DNA of 64,000 bases from Planctomycetota bacterium (GTDB lineage Bacteria > Planctomycetota > UBA11346), in the NCBI GenBank assembly GCA_014193115.1, contig BJHQ01000007.1, positions 1-64,000 on the forward strand, read 5' to 3'. Of the stretch, positions 1 through 9,271 are shown piece after piece (the stretch's first letter is position 1; every line of letters begins with the position of its first letter). Position numbers and translations under genes: made by a program. Below the pieces are notes generated by a model. It had not been told where the DNA came from and ran no database searches. It saw nothing but the letters and a program-made list of their open reading frames with translations.

Positions 1-66
1 GGTGGCGTCGAAGCGACGGCGCACGCTGTCAGCCTTGGGTGAAGGGGTGGTGGTTGATCGTGCCAT
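1..66 (-). CDS. 5' end of an unidentified gene, cut by the left edge
   Basis: Reading leftward from an ATG at 66, 22 codons stay open to the window edge and give a start MARSTTTPSPKADSVRRRFD. An AGAGGA Shine-Dalgarno-like sequence lies about nine bases upstream of the ATG. The Ser/Thr/Pro-rich start followed by a basic stretch is plausible for a cytosolic protein, but too little is visible to name a family. It is oriented like purL and would be downstream of it, after a gap of about 250 bases (67-317) in which I see no other gene. It could be a chance open frame. Confidence 0.4.
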   Translation of the reverse strand, partial: MARSTTTPSPKADSVRRRFDAT

Positions 67-317
67 GATGGCATCCTCTCAGAGCTTTCGCTCTTGTCAG
101 GGTGTCCACCAAACGGGGGGAAGTTCAAACAAGGCGCGCGTTGCAGAGCGTCGATGCCCTCATCGCCGACGCGACGCAGGAATCGTTGGCAGCCTGGTCA
201 GATCGTGGCCGCTGTTTTGATTTGGGATGGTTCCGTGATTCCGAGCAATTCCGGCGATGTGGGCATCGCCGGACCGGATCTGCGCAAGGTCATCCTGCGC
301 AATCCATAACTTGCAGA

Positions 318-3197
318 TCACACCGATCGCAGCGTCCCTTGCCAGGCTTCCTTCAAGCTGGCAAGGGGTGCGCTGAGCGATGCGCCCAGACCGGAGATGC
401 GCAATTCAGATCCTGCGGTCACCGTACCGACGTTGGCGTGAGGTACCGACCGCAGCAGCTGCTCAGCCTGGGCCACCCGGGACGCGGGCACGGTCAACAC
501 GATGCGGCTGTGGCTTTCGCTGAACAGCAACGTGTCGAGGCGTCGGATCGACGATGACCTCGGCACCAGGCTGGCGTCGATATCAAGGCCGAAACCACCG
601 GCGAAGGCCATTTCTGCCAAGGTGACGCCCAAACCACCATCGGAGCAGTCGTGGGCGGCATTGACCAATCCGGCCTTGGTGCAAGCCGCGACCGCGTGCA
701 GCACCGGTTTTGACAGATGTTTGTCGATGCGCGGCGTGCGGCCGCCAGAACGACCGAGGGAACCCAAGTACTCGCTTCCACCGAGTTCTTCACGGGTTTC
801 ACCGACGACGATGACGGCATCACCAGGACGCTTGACGTCCATAGTGATCGCCCGAGTCACATCGGGCACCACCGTCATCGCGGTGATCAGCAAGGTATGC
901 GGGATGCGGATCGTCTTGCCCTGCCAGGTGAACTCGTTCGACAGGCTGTCCTTGCCCGAGATGAACGGCGTTCCGTAATACAGCGCATATTCTTTGCACG
1001 CTTGGCAGGCCCGCACCAAGGCCCCGAACACTGCGGGGTCGGTGCATTTCGCCCAACTGAAATTGTCGAGAATCGCCACCCGATCGAGGGGAGCGCCAAC
1101 GCAGACCAGGTTGCGCAGGGCTTCCTCGATGCCGGCGGCAGCGGCCAGCCAGGCGTCGGTCTCGGCGAAATTGGTGTTGAGCCCGCAGGCCACCGCGACG
1201 CCGCGATTGCTGCCAGGAATCGGGGCCACCACGGCGCCGTCGCTCGGACCGTCGTGGGCCACGCCGACCAACGGCTTGACGATCGAACCGGCCTGGACCT
1301 CGTGATCGTACTGGCGGATCACCCATTCCTTGCTGGCGACATTGGGTCGGGCCAGGATCCGATGGAGGACCGCGCCGAGATCACCTGGCGCCGGAATAGT
1401 GACTTCAGTTTCGATCACTGGAGTGAACACCGCCGACCGTTGCAGGCGAGGGACACCATCGTGCAGGAAATGCATGTCGAGATCACCGACGGATTCGCCG
1501 TGCCAGCGCAGGACCAGGCGTCCGGTCGATTCGATCCTGCCGATGACCGTGGCATCGACCCCCTCGGCGTGGCAGATGTCGAGACATTCCTGCAATTTGA
1601 CTGACGGGACCGTGGCAACCATGCGTTCCTGGGATTCGCTGATCCAGACCTCGGTTGCAGACAAACCCGCATATTTCACCGGGACCAGATCGAGTTCCAC
1701 CGAGCAACCATGCTCGGCCGCAATCTCGCCACAGGCCGACGACAGGCCGCCTGCACCGCAGTCGGTCAAAGCGGTGAAGCAGCCGGCATCGCGGGCTTGC
1801 AACACCACATCCTGGACCCGCTTCTCTTCGATAGCATTGCCGATCTGGACCGCGCCGCTCGAAACGACTTCGGATTTCTCATGCAATTCAGCGCTGCTAA
1901 AGGTTGCGCCATGGATGCCGTCGCGGCCGGTTCGGCCACCGATCACCACCAGATGATCGCCCGGATGGGCGGCCTTGGCGATGGCTGATCTGGGGATCAG
2001 ACCGCCAGTGCCGCAGAACACCAAAGGGTTGCCGACATAGCGATGATCGAACCGGATCGCGCCGTTGACCGTGGGGATGCCCATGCGGTTGCCGTAATCA
2101 CGCACCCCAGAGACCACTCCCCGCATCAGCCGGCGGGGATGGATGGTTCCTGGCGGCAGTGCTGCTGCCTCGGCGTCGAGATCTCCGAAGCAGAACACAT
2201 CAGTATTGAAGATCGGCCGGGCGCCGAGACCGGTGCCGAGGACATCGCGGATCACACCACCCAGGCCGGTGTTCGCACCGCCGTAGGGCTCGATGGCGCT
2301 CGGACGATTGTGGGTCTCGACCTTCAAACAGACGCCGAACCGCTCGTCGAATTCGATTACGCCACTGTTGTCCTTGAACACCGACAAACACCAGGGCAGC
2401 GCCAACTCTGCGGTTCCTGCAGCGATGGTGGTCTTCAGCAGATTGTCGATGGTCACGGTCGCGATCGGCCCGTGCTCCCCGACCGGGCCGGTGTAGGAGA
2501 TCAGCCCCTTCAAGGTCTTGTGGACGCAGTGTTCAGACCAGGTCTGAGCCAAGGATTCCAGCTCGGCTTCGCTCGGCTCCCGGCCTTGACCTCGGTAATG
2601 GGCCTGGATCGCCTGCATCTCTTCCAAGGTCAAGCTGAGCGTGCGCTCACGAGACAGCGCCAGCAAGGCATCGGGACCGAGCCCGAGCAACGGCACCACC
2701 CGTCGACCTGCACCGCGACCCGCGGCAGGCTGGCCGAATCGGACCGGCTCGGCCGGGTCGATGGCGACCTCATCAACCGCCTGGTTGGCCAGGCCTTTCC
2801 ATGCCAACAGCACCAAATCGTCGTTGCTGGCAGCTGCCACCTCGACCCGCAATCCGATCCGGACCTGGCTGAGGGCGATGCCCAGATCGGCCGCACCTTT
2901 GATGACCGAATCCTCCACCGGATCCATGACCCCGGTCTTGCGCTGGACCTCGATCACCCGGCGTGCCTCCGCCGCATGCGGCGCGGATCGAGCACTTTCG
3001 ATCACTGGATCAGCGAGCAGCGAATTCCCCAGCCGGTCGGCGTCCTCCCGGCTCAGACCCTCGCCGCGCAGGAGATAATACCGTGATTTACGCAGGTCGC
3101 GGAGATGGCTCAGACCCAACCCGGCAGCCAAGGCAGCAAGATGCGGATCAGGAACGGACTTCAGGGGACGGACATCGACGCGAAGGGTCTCGGACAT
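318..3197 (-). CDS. purL: Phosphoribosylformylglycinamidine synthase, PurL subunit (PurS-PurL fusion type)
   Basis: This enzyme makes FGAM from FGAR, ATP and ammonia in purine synthesis in the cytosol; the ammonia comes from PurQ, encoded at 44498-45244. The 959-residue product has a short N-terminal PurS-like region, then the synthase core with TWSEHCVHKT, the substrate/ATP region HNRPSAIEPYGGANTG, and a glycine-rich DCGAGGLSSACGE segment, followed by a second half with PISGKDS-like and CSDGGL motifs (read as TPFISGKDSLSN and DCSDGGLGVTLAE). It is longer than the roughly 740-residue Bacillus-type PurL and shorter than the roughly 1300-residue enzymes with fused glutaminase, as expected when PurS is fused and PurQ is separate. 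I chose the ATG at 3197 (MSETLRVDVRPLK); the frame is open to 3263. No good Shine-Dalgarno is visible. Confidence 0.95.
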   Translation of the reverse strand: MSETLRVDVRPLKSVPDPHLAALAAGLGLSHLRDLRKSRYYLLRGEGLSREDADRLGNSLLADPVIESARSAPHAAEARRVIEVQRKTGVMDPVEDSVIKGAADLGIALSQVRIGLRVEVAAASNDDLVLLAWKGLANQAVDEVAIDPAEPVRFGQPAAGRGAGRRVVPLLGLGPDALLALSRERTLSLTLEEMQAIQAHYRGQGREPSEAELESLAQTWSEHCVHKTLKGLISYTGPVGEHGPIATVTIDNLLKTTIAAGTAELALPWCLSVFKDNSGVIEFDERFGVCLKVETHNRPSAIEPYGGANTGLGGVIRDVLGTGLGARPIFNTDVFCFGDLDAEAAALPPGTIHPRRLMRGVVSGVRDYGNRMGIPTVNGAIRFDHRYVGNPLVFCGTGGLIPRSAIAKAAHPGDHLVVIGGRTGRDGIHGATFSSAELHEKSEVVSSGAVQIGNAIEEKRVQDVVLQARDAGCFTALTDCGAGGLSSACGEIAAEHGCSVELDLVPVKYAGLSATEVWISESQERMVATVPSVKLQECLDICHAEGVDATVIGRIESTGRLVLRWHGESVGDLDMHFLHDGVPRLQRSAVFTPVIETEVTIPAPGDLGAVLHRILARPNVASKEWVIRQYDHEVQAGSIVKPLVGVAHDGPSDGAVVAPIPGSNRGVAVACGLNTNFAETDAWLAAAAGIEEALRNLVCVGAPLDRVAILDNFSWAKCTDPAVFGALVRACQACKEYALYYGTPFISGKDSLSNEFTWQGKTIRIPHTLLITAMTVVPDVTRAITMDVKRPGDAVIVVGETREELGGSEYLGSLGRSGGRTPRIDKHLSKPVLHAVAACTKAGLVNAAHDCSDGGLGVTLAEMAFAGGFGLDIDASLVPRSSSIRRLDTLLFSESHSRIVLTVPASRVAQAEQLLRSVPHANVGTVTAGSELRISGLGASLSAPLASLKEAWQGTLRSV

Positions 3198-3316
3198 GGC
3201 GGGCGGAAGGTTAGGTCTACCCGCAGCGACGCCAGCCTGGCCTGCCCGCGGATCGGCCAGCACTGCCGAACCAATTCGGATGGATGACCCGCCGTGGCCG
3301 CCCTTCCAGATCCGGC

Positions 3317-4909
3317 TCAGAACGCAACGTTGGTCAGATCCCGTCCTGCCCCGGCTCGCCGCGGATCAAGGCGCATGGCGATGGGTTCGACCAGGAATTG
3401 GGGCACGCCCTTGCGCCGGGTTCCGATGCCGGGGTGGCTGGCGAGGAAATCCTCAACGAGCGGCGGCAGCGGGTCGAGGCCGCGACTACGGAGGTGCTCG
3501 GCCATGGCGACGTACAGTTCCTGCTCTGCGATTGCGTATTCGCGGTTGAAGCGGGCCGACAGATCATCAGCCAAGGCGAGGAACGCCGCTGATGGGCTCG
3601 GAGCGGTGTCGACCACTGCGGCCAAGGCCCGGTCGAACCGGTGGCTGTTGGCGGTCAGTTCGACCCAACGAGCCAGACGCTTGAGGCGCAGCAAGGTGGT
3701 GAAGTCCAGATCCCGGGTCGCCAGCACTTCATACGGTGGATCAGGATCGAAAACCATGGAGAACGCTTCGCGATGCCGGACCAGCGGCGTACCGGGCAGC
3801 AGCTTCAGAATGCCGACTTGGAGATCCGCTGCGCGTCCACCGCCAGGATCCATGCACGCCGGGTACAAACGGTCGAACCCAGCGCAGAAGCCTGCGAGCC
3901 CTTCGCCGGGCAGGCCGACAATGAGATCGACGTGCAGATGACAGCCAGTGCGCTCGCGCAACCAGCGCAGGTTGGCGATGGCTTTGTCAGCGACCTGATG
4001 CCGACTGATCCGATCGTTGACCGTCTCGTCGAGGGATTGGATGCCGATCTCCAACTGCACGCCACCTTCGGGGAACAACGGCAACAACTCGACCAGGGGC
4101 GGGATCAGCCGGTCGGGCACCATCTCGAAATGCAGGAAAAACGCACCGCTTTCCGGCCCCCCTGCGAGCGGATCGTGGGAGCCGATACGTTCACCGGCAG
4201 CGTTTTTCGGCCAACGTTCAAGAAAGAACTCGATGATCGCCCGGCAGCGCCGGGGATCGAGGTTGAAAGTGCGATCGACGAAGCGGAAAGTCCGGCAGCC
4301 GCGGGCGATCAGCCGGTCAAGACCAGCCAGCACCAGGTCGAGGGAATAACCACGCACGCCGCGATCGAGCGATGATAAGCAGAATTCACAGGAATAGGCG
4401 CAGCCGCGAGTCGCTTCCACCGAGATCAGCCGGGTTGCCAGATCGCGATCGTCATATTCGTCGAAGGGCAGTGCGGTGCTGGCCAGATCCGGTTTCACCG
4501 CGTCGATCCGGCGCGGTAGCCGTTCTCCAGCGATCACCTTGCGGCAGGCCTCGGCGAAAGCGATGTCGGCCTCGCCACCGATGATGGTATCCGCGGCCTG
4601 GGCCAGCGGATCCTCAGACGAAGCATAGGTCGGTTCCGGCCCACCAAGGATGATGGTCATGGTTGAGTCGGCTGCGCGCAGCAAGCGGATCAGTCGCAAC
4701 GTGGGGGTGCGGTTCCAAATGCTGACTGACAATCCGACGATTCGCGGATGAGGAGCCAATATGCGTTCCGCCATCCGCATCAGGTCATCGTTGATCGTCC
4801 CTTCGACAAGGACAGCCTTTGCGCGCAGGTCGCCCAGATTGGCAAGCAGGCAGCGCAACCCGAGATGGGCATGGGCGTGCCGAGCGTTGAGGGTGGCGAG
4901 GACGATCAT
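3317..4909 (-). CDS. B12-binding-type radical SAM protein (DUF4080-like)
   Basis: The 530-residue product has an N-terminal region resembling a cobalamin-binding fold (starting MIVLATLNARHAHAHLGLR), then a radical SAM domain with the cluster motif CxxxCxxC (C170, C174, C177, in GCAYSCEFC), and a C-terminal region typical of the DUF4080 group. Such enzymes use a 4Fe-4S cluster and S-adenosylmethionine to start radical reactions; the substrate of this group is not known to me. The ATG at 4909 fits the family start; the frame can also begin with a GTG at 4933. It ends 119 bases upstream of the purL start, in the same direction, so co-transcription is possible but unproven. Confidence 0.85.
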   Translation of the reverse strand: MIVLATLNARHAHAHLGLRCLLANLGDLRAKAVLVEGTINDDLMRMAERILAPHPRIVGLSVSIWNRTPTLRLIRLLRAADSTMTIILGGPEPTYASSEDPLAQAADTIIGGEADIAFAEACRKVIAGERLPRRIDAVKPDLASTALPFDEYDDRDLATRLISVEATRGCAYSCEFCLSSLDRGVRGYSLDLVLAGLDRLIARGCRTFRFVDRTFNLDPRRCRAIIEFFLERWPKNAAGERIGSHDPLAGGPESGAFFLHFEMVPDRLIPPLVELLPLFPEGGVQLEIGIQSLDETVNDRISRHQVADKAIANLRWLRERTGCHLHVDLIVGLPGEGLAGFCAGFDRLYPACMDPGGGRAADLQVGILKLLPGTPLVRHREAFSMVFDPDPPYEVLATRDLDFTTLLRLKRLARWVELTANSHRFDRALAAVVDTAPSPSAAFLALADDLSARFNREYAIAEQELYVAMAEHLRSRGLDPLPPLVEDFLASHPGIGTRRKGVPQFLVEPIAMRLDPRRAGAGRDLTNVAF

Positions 4910-5050
4910 CCGCAAGCCATCGTGGCGACGCACCTCGCCAGGGAACCCTGCTCGGTGTCCTACGATTCGCCAGCGAGAGATCCCCGCCCCCTGTCAGCTA
5001 TCAGTTCACTACCGGGTTGGCTATGCTGATCGGTAAGGCATCGTCACCGC

Positions 5051-6040
5051 TCAAGGCTTTGCACCGTCGACCTTCTTCTTTTCCCGCACAAAGCCCATCA
5101 AATATCGATGCCGATCCATGGTCAAGGTTATCGTCGCTGATTTCTGAGGGAACGGATGCGTGTCCTGGTTTCCGGCATAATCCATATCGACCCACTGGCT
5201 GAATTCGAAATCTCCCGGAGGTGGTACCAACATCACCGTGACCTTCGATCCAGCCGGATAACTGGGTAGATCTGGAACCAGGGTGAAGGTCCCCCATACT
5301 CCAGTGGCCCATAGTTCCCGCATCGAGACGAGGCGGAGTTGGTAGTTCTTCCATACGGGTTTCAATCCGAATGCCTGAAGGAATGTTGCCGCCGAGAGAG
5401 TCTCGCCGACCGCGCTGAGGTGGCAGCCGTCCCTGGTCGGATCGGTGCCAGGCAGACGCTTCCCATCTTTGGTGTTGGCCGTGATATGCGCGACGTGGGC
5501 AGCGTTGAGATCAATCAAGGGGCAATTGACTTCTGCCGCGACGGAGCGGGCCATTGCCGCGTACGGTTCCATCGTCTTGAGGTCCCGAAGAGTGGTCGGC
5601 GCGCACAACACTGCGCTCATCTTGCGCTCGCGGATGTCCTGGACCATCCTGCGCAGATTGTCGCCATAGGCAGGGATTCCTGCGCCGCGTCCGGTGTCAT
5701 TGAGTCCGATGTTGATCACGACCACCGTCGGCACCCGGCCGCCTTTATTCAGCAACTGGTCTAGGTGCGGTGCCACGAACTTCACATGGTCGACAGACGT
5801 TGCTCCGCTGCCGCCATGGAATCCATCGACCAGGAGATTTTTGCCCGGAAGCTGCTCCTGCACGGCCTGGTTGGTCAGCGGAACGTATCCGGCCGGTTTC
5901 GTGCCGTCTTCAGTGGTCGAGTCGCCGATAACATAGACATAATCGTTCGGTTTGAGGTCATAGACCTTTGCGTGCTCGTAGGCCGAAACCTGTCCGATCG
6001 CGATCATGACCAGGATTCTGAAGAAGAAAGACAACATCAT
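5051..6040 (-). CDS. Secreted SGNH/GDSL hydrolase with C-terminal InlB-like repeat domain
   Basis: Likely an extracytoplasmic esterase or deacetylase acting on an acylated carbohydrate; the substrate is unknown. The 329-residue product has a signal peptide (about residues 1-20), SGNH block I as GDSTT (Ser41), block III as GLND (Asn114), and block V as DGCH (Asp204, His207), so the catalytic set is complete. The last 70 residues (YPAGSKVTVMLVPP, then a Trp, then TMDRH) look like a divergent InlB B-repeat, a surface or carbohydrate-associated module. The ATG at 6040 has a GGAG sequence about nine bases upstream. It is last in a unit with a paralogue (6124-7101) and a propeller protein (7136-9175). 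Confidence 0.85.
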   Translation of the reverse strand: MMLSFFFRILVMIAIGQVSAYEHAKVYDLKPNDYVYVIGDSTTEDGTKPAGYVPLTNQAVQEQLPGKNLLVDGFHGGSGATSVDHVKFVAPHLDQLLNKGGRVPTVVVINIGLNDTGRGAGIPAYGDNLRRMVQDIRERKMSAVLCAPTTLRDLKTMEPYAAMARSVAAEVNCPLIDLNAAHVAHITANTKDGKRLPGTDPTRDGCHLSAVGETLSAATFLQAFGLKPVWKNYQLRLVSMRELWATGVWGTFTLVPDLPSYPAGSKVTVMLVPPPGDFEFSQWVDMDYAGNQDTHPFPQKSATITLTMDRHRYLMGFVREKKKVDGAKP

Positions 6041-6123
6041 GGCGTGGCTCCAAAGGTGCGCAGGGTGATTCTATTATTTTCGGACCGCATTCAGATGTAC
6101 CGCAAGATCATATCGCGAACGGT

Positions 6124-7101
6124 TCAGGGACTTGATTCAGCAAAGATCCACATGGGCCGGTCCATGGTCACAGTCACTTTGTCGGTGGTGTCCTTGACTG
6201 TTCCCTCGAAATTGAACCACCTGACGAACTTTGCTCCAGCGTCCGGGGTGAAGGTCAGGGTGACCTTAGTGCCCGGATCATAGGCCGGACGTTCCTTTTC
6301 GCCCGATGGTGCCGGGTCGGCCTTGATCTGACCTTTTCCTTTCACGGAAAGGCACAGTTGGTATTTCTTCCAATCGGGCTTGAGGCCCAGCGCCTTCAAG
6401 ATGGTCTGCGCCGACAACGTATTGCCCAGGACGCCCAGATGCAGGCCGATCACTGGTTCCTCCGTATCAAATAACTGCGTTCCGGTCAGAACCTTTCCAT
6501 CCTTCATGTTTTTGGTGACATGATCAGCATAGGCGGCGTACAGATCGATGAGTGGACATTTAAGCTCGGTGGCCAAGACGCGCGCAGCCTCCGCGTAGGG
6601 TTTTGTCTGATCGTAACCGGCCCACAGCGTCGGTGTGGTGAGGATCACCGTCTGCCTCCGCTCACGCAGCAAACCCACGGCTTCGCGCAGTTTCCTGGTA
6701 TAAGGTTCTACACCGCCCGGACCGGCCTTGGAGTCGTTGAGTCCTAGGACGATGATGGAGATGGTCGGAGCCGGTTCTGACTGCCGCAATTTCTCAAAGA
6801 ATTTGGCTCCAAGAATCCATCCGTCAGGTCCAAGCAACGAATCTGTGGTCCGAGTGTTCTTGCAGATCGCGCTGACTTTAACTCCAGGAATCTGTTCTTC
6901 CATGGCCTGATTTAGGAGCTGGACGTAGCCAGTCGGTTTCAAGCCGCCCGCTGTTGTCGAATCGCCGAAGATGACGATGTGGTCCTTGGCCTGGAGTTGC
7001 TGCACGGCCGGCTGCTCATAGGCAGAGGCCGGCGCGGCCATCTGCCCTGCAACAAGAAGGAATGCCAACGCGGCATGACGGGTCGTGGCTGTGGCGTTCA
7101 T
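6124..7101 (-). CDS. Secreted SGNH/GDSL-like protein, paralogue with an altered block V
   Basis: The 325-residue product parallels its downstream neighbour: signal peptide (residues 1-27), GDSTT (Ser48), GLND (Asn122), and a C-terminal InlB-like repeat ending VTVTMDRPMW. The two share most landmarks and probably arose by tandem duplication. In block V the Asp three residues before the catalytic His is replaced: the segment reads IGLH (Ile218, His221) where the neighbour has DGCH. Some SGNH enzymes work with a Ser-His dyad, so activity may be reduced, altered or lost. It starts 34 bases after the stop of the upstream propeller gene and 83 bases before the next gene, consistent with an operon. 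Confidence 0.82.
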   Translation of the reverse strand: MNATATTRHAALAFLLVAGQMAAPASAYEQPAVQQLQAKDHIVIFGDSTTAGGLKPTGYVQLLNQAMEEQIPGVKVSAICKNTRTTDSLLGPDGWILGAKFFEKLRQSEPAPTISIIVLGLNDSKAGPGGVEPYTRKLREAVGLLRERRQTVILTTPTLWAGYDQTKPYAEAARVLATELKCPLIDLYAAYADHVTKNMKDGKVLTGTQLFDTEEPVIGLHLGVLGNTLSAQTILKALGLKPDWKKYQLCLSVKGKGQIKADPAPSGEKERPAYDPGTKVTLTFTPDAGAKFVRWFNFEGTVKDTTDKVTVTMDRPMWIFAESSP

Positions 7102-7135
7102 GGTGTGGTTTCAGAAAGAGGTTTGATGGTCAGCA

Positions 7136-9175
7136 CTACGGTTTCTTCGCCGGTGCACGCAGGTCATAACAATAGATGGCATCGCGTCCGCGCATGAACA
7201 TCCGGCCATCCACCACCGGGCTGGGCGTACCCATATTGGCATAGGCCGTGGTGTGGGCGTGGGGCGGATCCCACTCCGGGTGTGCTGCTGGGGTCTTTCC
7301 GCGCATTGTTTTCGTCGGGTCAAGCACCCGGAAATCACTGGGATCGCTGGTCAGCATCTGCATGCAATACCCCCCATGACGGCCTTCGGTGTTGATGAAG
7401 AGGCGATTGTCGGCCAACCAGATTGCCTGATTGCGGGCGCCGCCAGCGCCATCCGCTCGCGCCAATTCCTTGCCGGTGGCCAGATCCAGACAGAAAACCG
7501 ATTGAAAAGCTGACACATACACCCGGCCAGTTCCTGCCGCCATGCCCACTCGATCGACCACCTCAACCGGTGAATTCCAGCGCCAGATCTCCTTCATGCC
7601 ATCGGTGGCAAGCCGATAGGCGATCAAGGCCCCTCCGCCGCCGGAACCTTCGCCTTGTTTGTTAAGCTTTGCGTCTAATTGCTTGGCACAACCAATCAGA
7701 ATTCCATCTGCGATCATGGTCAGGTCGTTGTCCCCGACCAGAGCCGAGGGCTGCTCCCAGGCCTGCTTGCCGGTGAGCGGATCCACGCATTGCACCATCA
7801 CTGGCGAATGCGGTGCGGCGTTCAACAATATCAGGCTGGTGCGTTCCTGATCCCTCCAGGGCAAGGCCGTAGAACATGCCCAAGGGCTGCATTTCGCCTC
7901 CCAGAGCAGCTTGCCGCTGGCGACATCCATGCCGGCCAAACCGAGGTGCGTCACGGTCTCGCCGATGACGCAGGCGCCCGGTCCCAAAGCCGGCGCACCG
8001 CGCTGTTTTGCAGAGGTGTATTCCCAGAGCACCTTTCCGGTCTTGGCGTCTAATGCCGCCATGTGCTGTTCCAGATCGAATACGAACACCCGTCCGCCAG
8101 CGACGGTCGGTGAGGGGTTCATTCCGCGCCACTTGTGCTGTTGGACGTTTTTGAATCGGGCGGATAATGTAGTGCGCCACAGGGTCTGCCCAGTCGCGCC
8201 ATCGAGACAGGCGACCACCGTGTCGTTCTTCTCCCGGAACAGGTCATCAACCTTTTCCTGGGGAAAAACCTGCTCTCCGTAGACCGCTTTCCATTCCTTG
8301 ACGATTGCTTCGTAGTCTCCGCGGACCTTGATTCCCCTGCCATCGAAAGGTTTGCCGCGCGCGGGGACATAATGGCAGACATACACCCGGCCATCGGCAA
8401 CGACCGGCGTCGCACTGCCGCCACGGTTGTTGGTGGCGTGGAAATCGATGGCGGAACTATTGTTCCCCCATCCGCAGCCCAGAGGTTCCTCGCTTTTCCA
8501 TACCGGTTTCGCCAGCGCCAGGTCGGTGATTAAAGAACAGTTGCTGTCGGGACCGCGATAGCTGCCGCCTTCACCAAAATGCCACGGCCAATGCTGATCG
8601 GTCCGCAACGGTTCCTTGGCCGCGATCAACCGCCCCGCAACGGCGCCGGTGGTTTCCGGCGCGGCAACGAAGCCAAAAGGAACCTTTCCGGTGAACCGTA
8701 CCGTATAGGAGCCGCTGATGGCGGTACCGCTGATGGTGGTGTCCAAGGAAATCGTGATCACGGACGGACCGATGATCTCGCCCAGATGGATGTTCCCGGA
8801 CAGGCGTTCACCGGTTCGTTTCACGGTGATCTCGCGCACCCAACCCCGGCCATTCCCGCGACCGGTCGTTGTAGATGAGGCGATCCAGGCCATGACTCCG
8901 TGCTGCTCGCGCAGACCCAGGATCAGACGCGCCGATTCCTTGTTTAAACCCCAGCAACCAGCCAGATCCAGTTCCGCCAACTGATAGTCGCCGGTCAGCG
9001 TCTCGGTCAGGTCCTTGCCCACCGAGACCGGTCCCGCCGGCGGGGGAAAGTACAGCGATTGGCTGGTATCGGATTCGGCTGCGCAGGCTAAGCCCACGGC
9101 CGCGATACCCATGCCGATGACCCATAGGGCCGTCAGCCAAGAGCAAGCAGGGTGTACGGAAAAGCGATTACTCAT
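7136..9175 (-). CDS. Secreted PQQ-like beta-propeller protein
   Basis: The 679-residue product begins with a signal peptide (MSNRFSVHPACSWLTALW, cleavage near the Ala-Cys-Ala-Ala stretch). Residues of about 50-180 form a beta-rich region that I do not recognise (repeated ISLDTTISGTAISGSYTV-like strands). The remainder consists of PQQ/BamB-like propeller blades, seen as repeated VACLDGATGQTLWRT, AALDAKTGKVLWEY and CLDLATGKELA. Such secreted propellers are numerous in planctomycetes and usually lack proven function; no catalytic residues are evident. The ATG at 9175 was chosen for the signal peptide; the frame is open to 9214 but the extra codons run into the operator. It heads the unit with the two SGNH genes and sits 29 bases downstream of operator copy 1. 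Confidence 0.85.
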   Translation of the reverse strand: MSNRFSVHPACSWLTALWVIGMGIAAVGLACAAESDTSQSLYFPPPAGPVSVGKDLTETLTGDYQLAELDLAGCWGLNKESARLILGLREQHGVMAWIASSTTTGRGNGRGWVREITVKRTGERLSGNIHLGEIIGPSVITISLDTTISGTAISGSYTVRFTGKVPFGFVAAPETTGAVAGRLIAAKEPLRTDQHWPWHFGEGGSYRGPDSNCSLITDLALAKPVWKSEEPLGCGWGNNSSAIDFHATNNRGGSATPVVADGRVYVCHYVPARGKPFDGRGIKVRGDYEAIVKEWKAVYGEQVFPQEKVDDLFREKNDTVVACLDGATGQTLWRTTLSARFKNVQQHKWRGMNPSPTVAGGRVFVFDLEQHMAALDAKTGKVLWEYTSAKQRGAPALGPGACVIGETVTHLGLAGMDVASGKLLWEAKCSPWACSTALPWRDQERTSLILLNAAPHSPVMVQCVDPLTGKQAWEQPSALVGDNDLTMIADGILIGCAKQLDAKLNKQGEGSGGGGALIAYRLATDGMKEIWRWNSPVEVVDRVGMAAGTGRVYVSAFQSVFCLDLATGKELARADGAGGARNQAIWLADNRLFINTEGRHGGYCMQMLTSDPSDFRVLDPTKTMRGKTPAAHPEWDPPHAHTTAYANMGTPSPVVDGRMFMRGRDAIYCYDLRAPAKKP

Positions 9176-9204
9176 GCTATTATTTACTACCCGTTCTGAC
9201 GATC

Positions 9205-9234
9205 GTTGCGCCAAAATCTACGCGGCTTGCGACA
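9205..9234 (-). promoter_or_regulatory. Operator-like 30-bp motif, copy 1 (upstream of propeller/SGNH unit)
   Basis: First of four related 30-mers. On the plus strand it reads GTTGCGCCA, three variable bases, TCTACGC, a variable base, GCTTG, then CGACA. Across the four copies 23 of 30 positions are invariant. On the transcribed (minus) strand it is a set of CGTAAA/CGCAAC-like direct repeats, the usual layout for AraC-family operators. It lies 29 bases upstream of the ATG of the propeller gene; an AGTAAAT sequence follows in between and may be part of the promoter. Binding by the regulator at 28257-29450 is inferred. Confidence 0.75.
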
Positions 9235-9271
9235 AGCTCTCGATGCATGCAAAATCGACCAGCTTGGCGTA

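Noticed and set aside
2043..3086. 347-codon plus-strand open frame
   Set aside because: It is antisense to purL, has no recognisable domain, and such frames are expected in high-GC DNA.
4990..5030. Similar CTACCGGGTTGG-like words near 5010 and 32720
   Set aside because: The match is only about ten bases with no shared context, so chance is likely.
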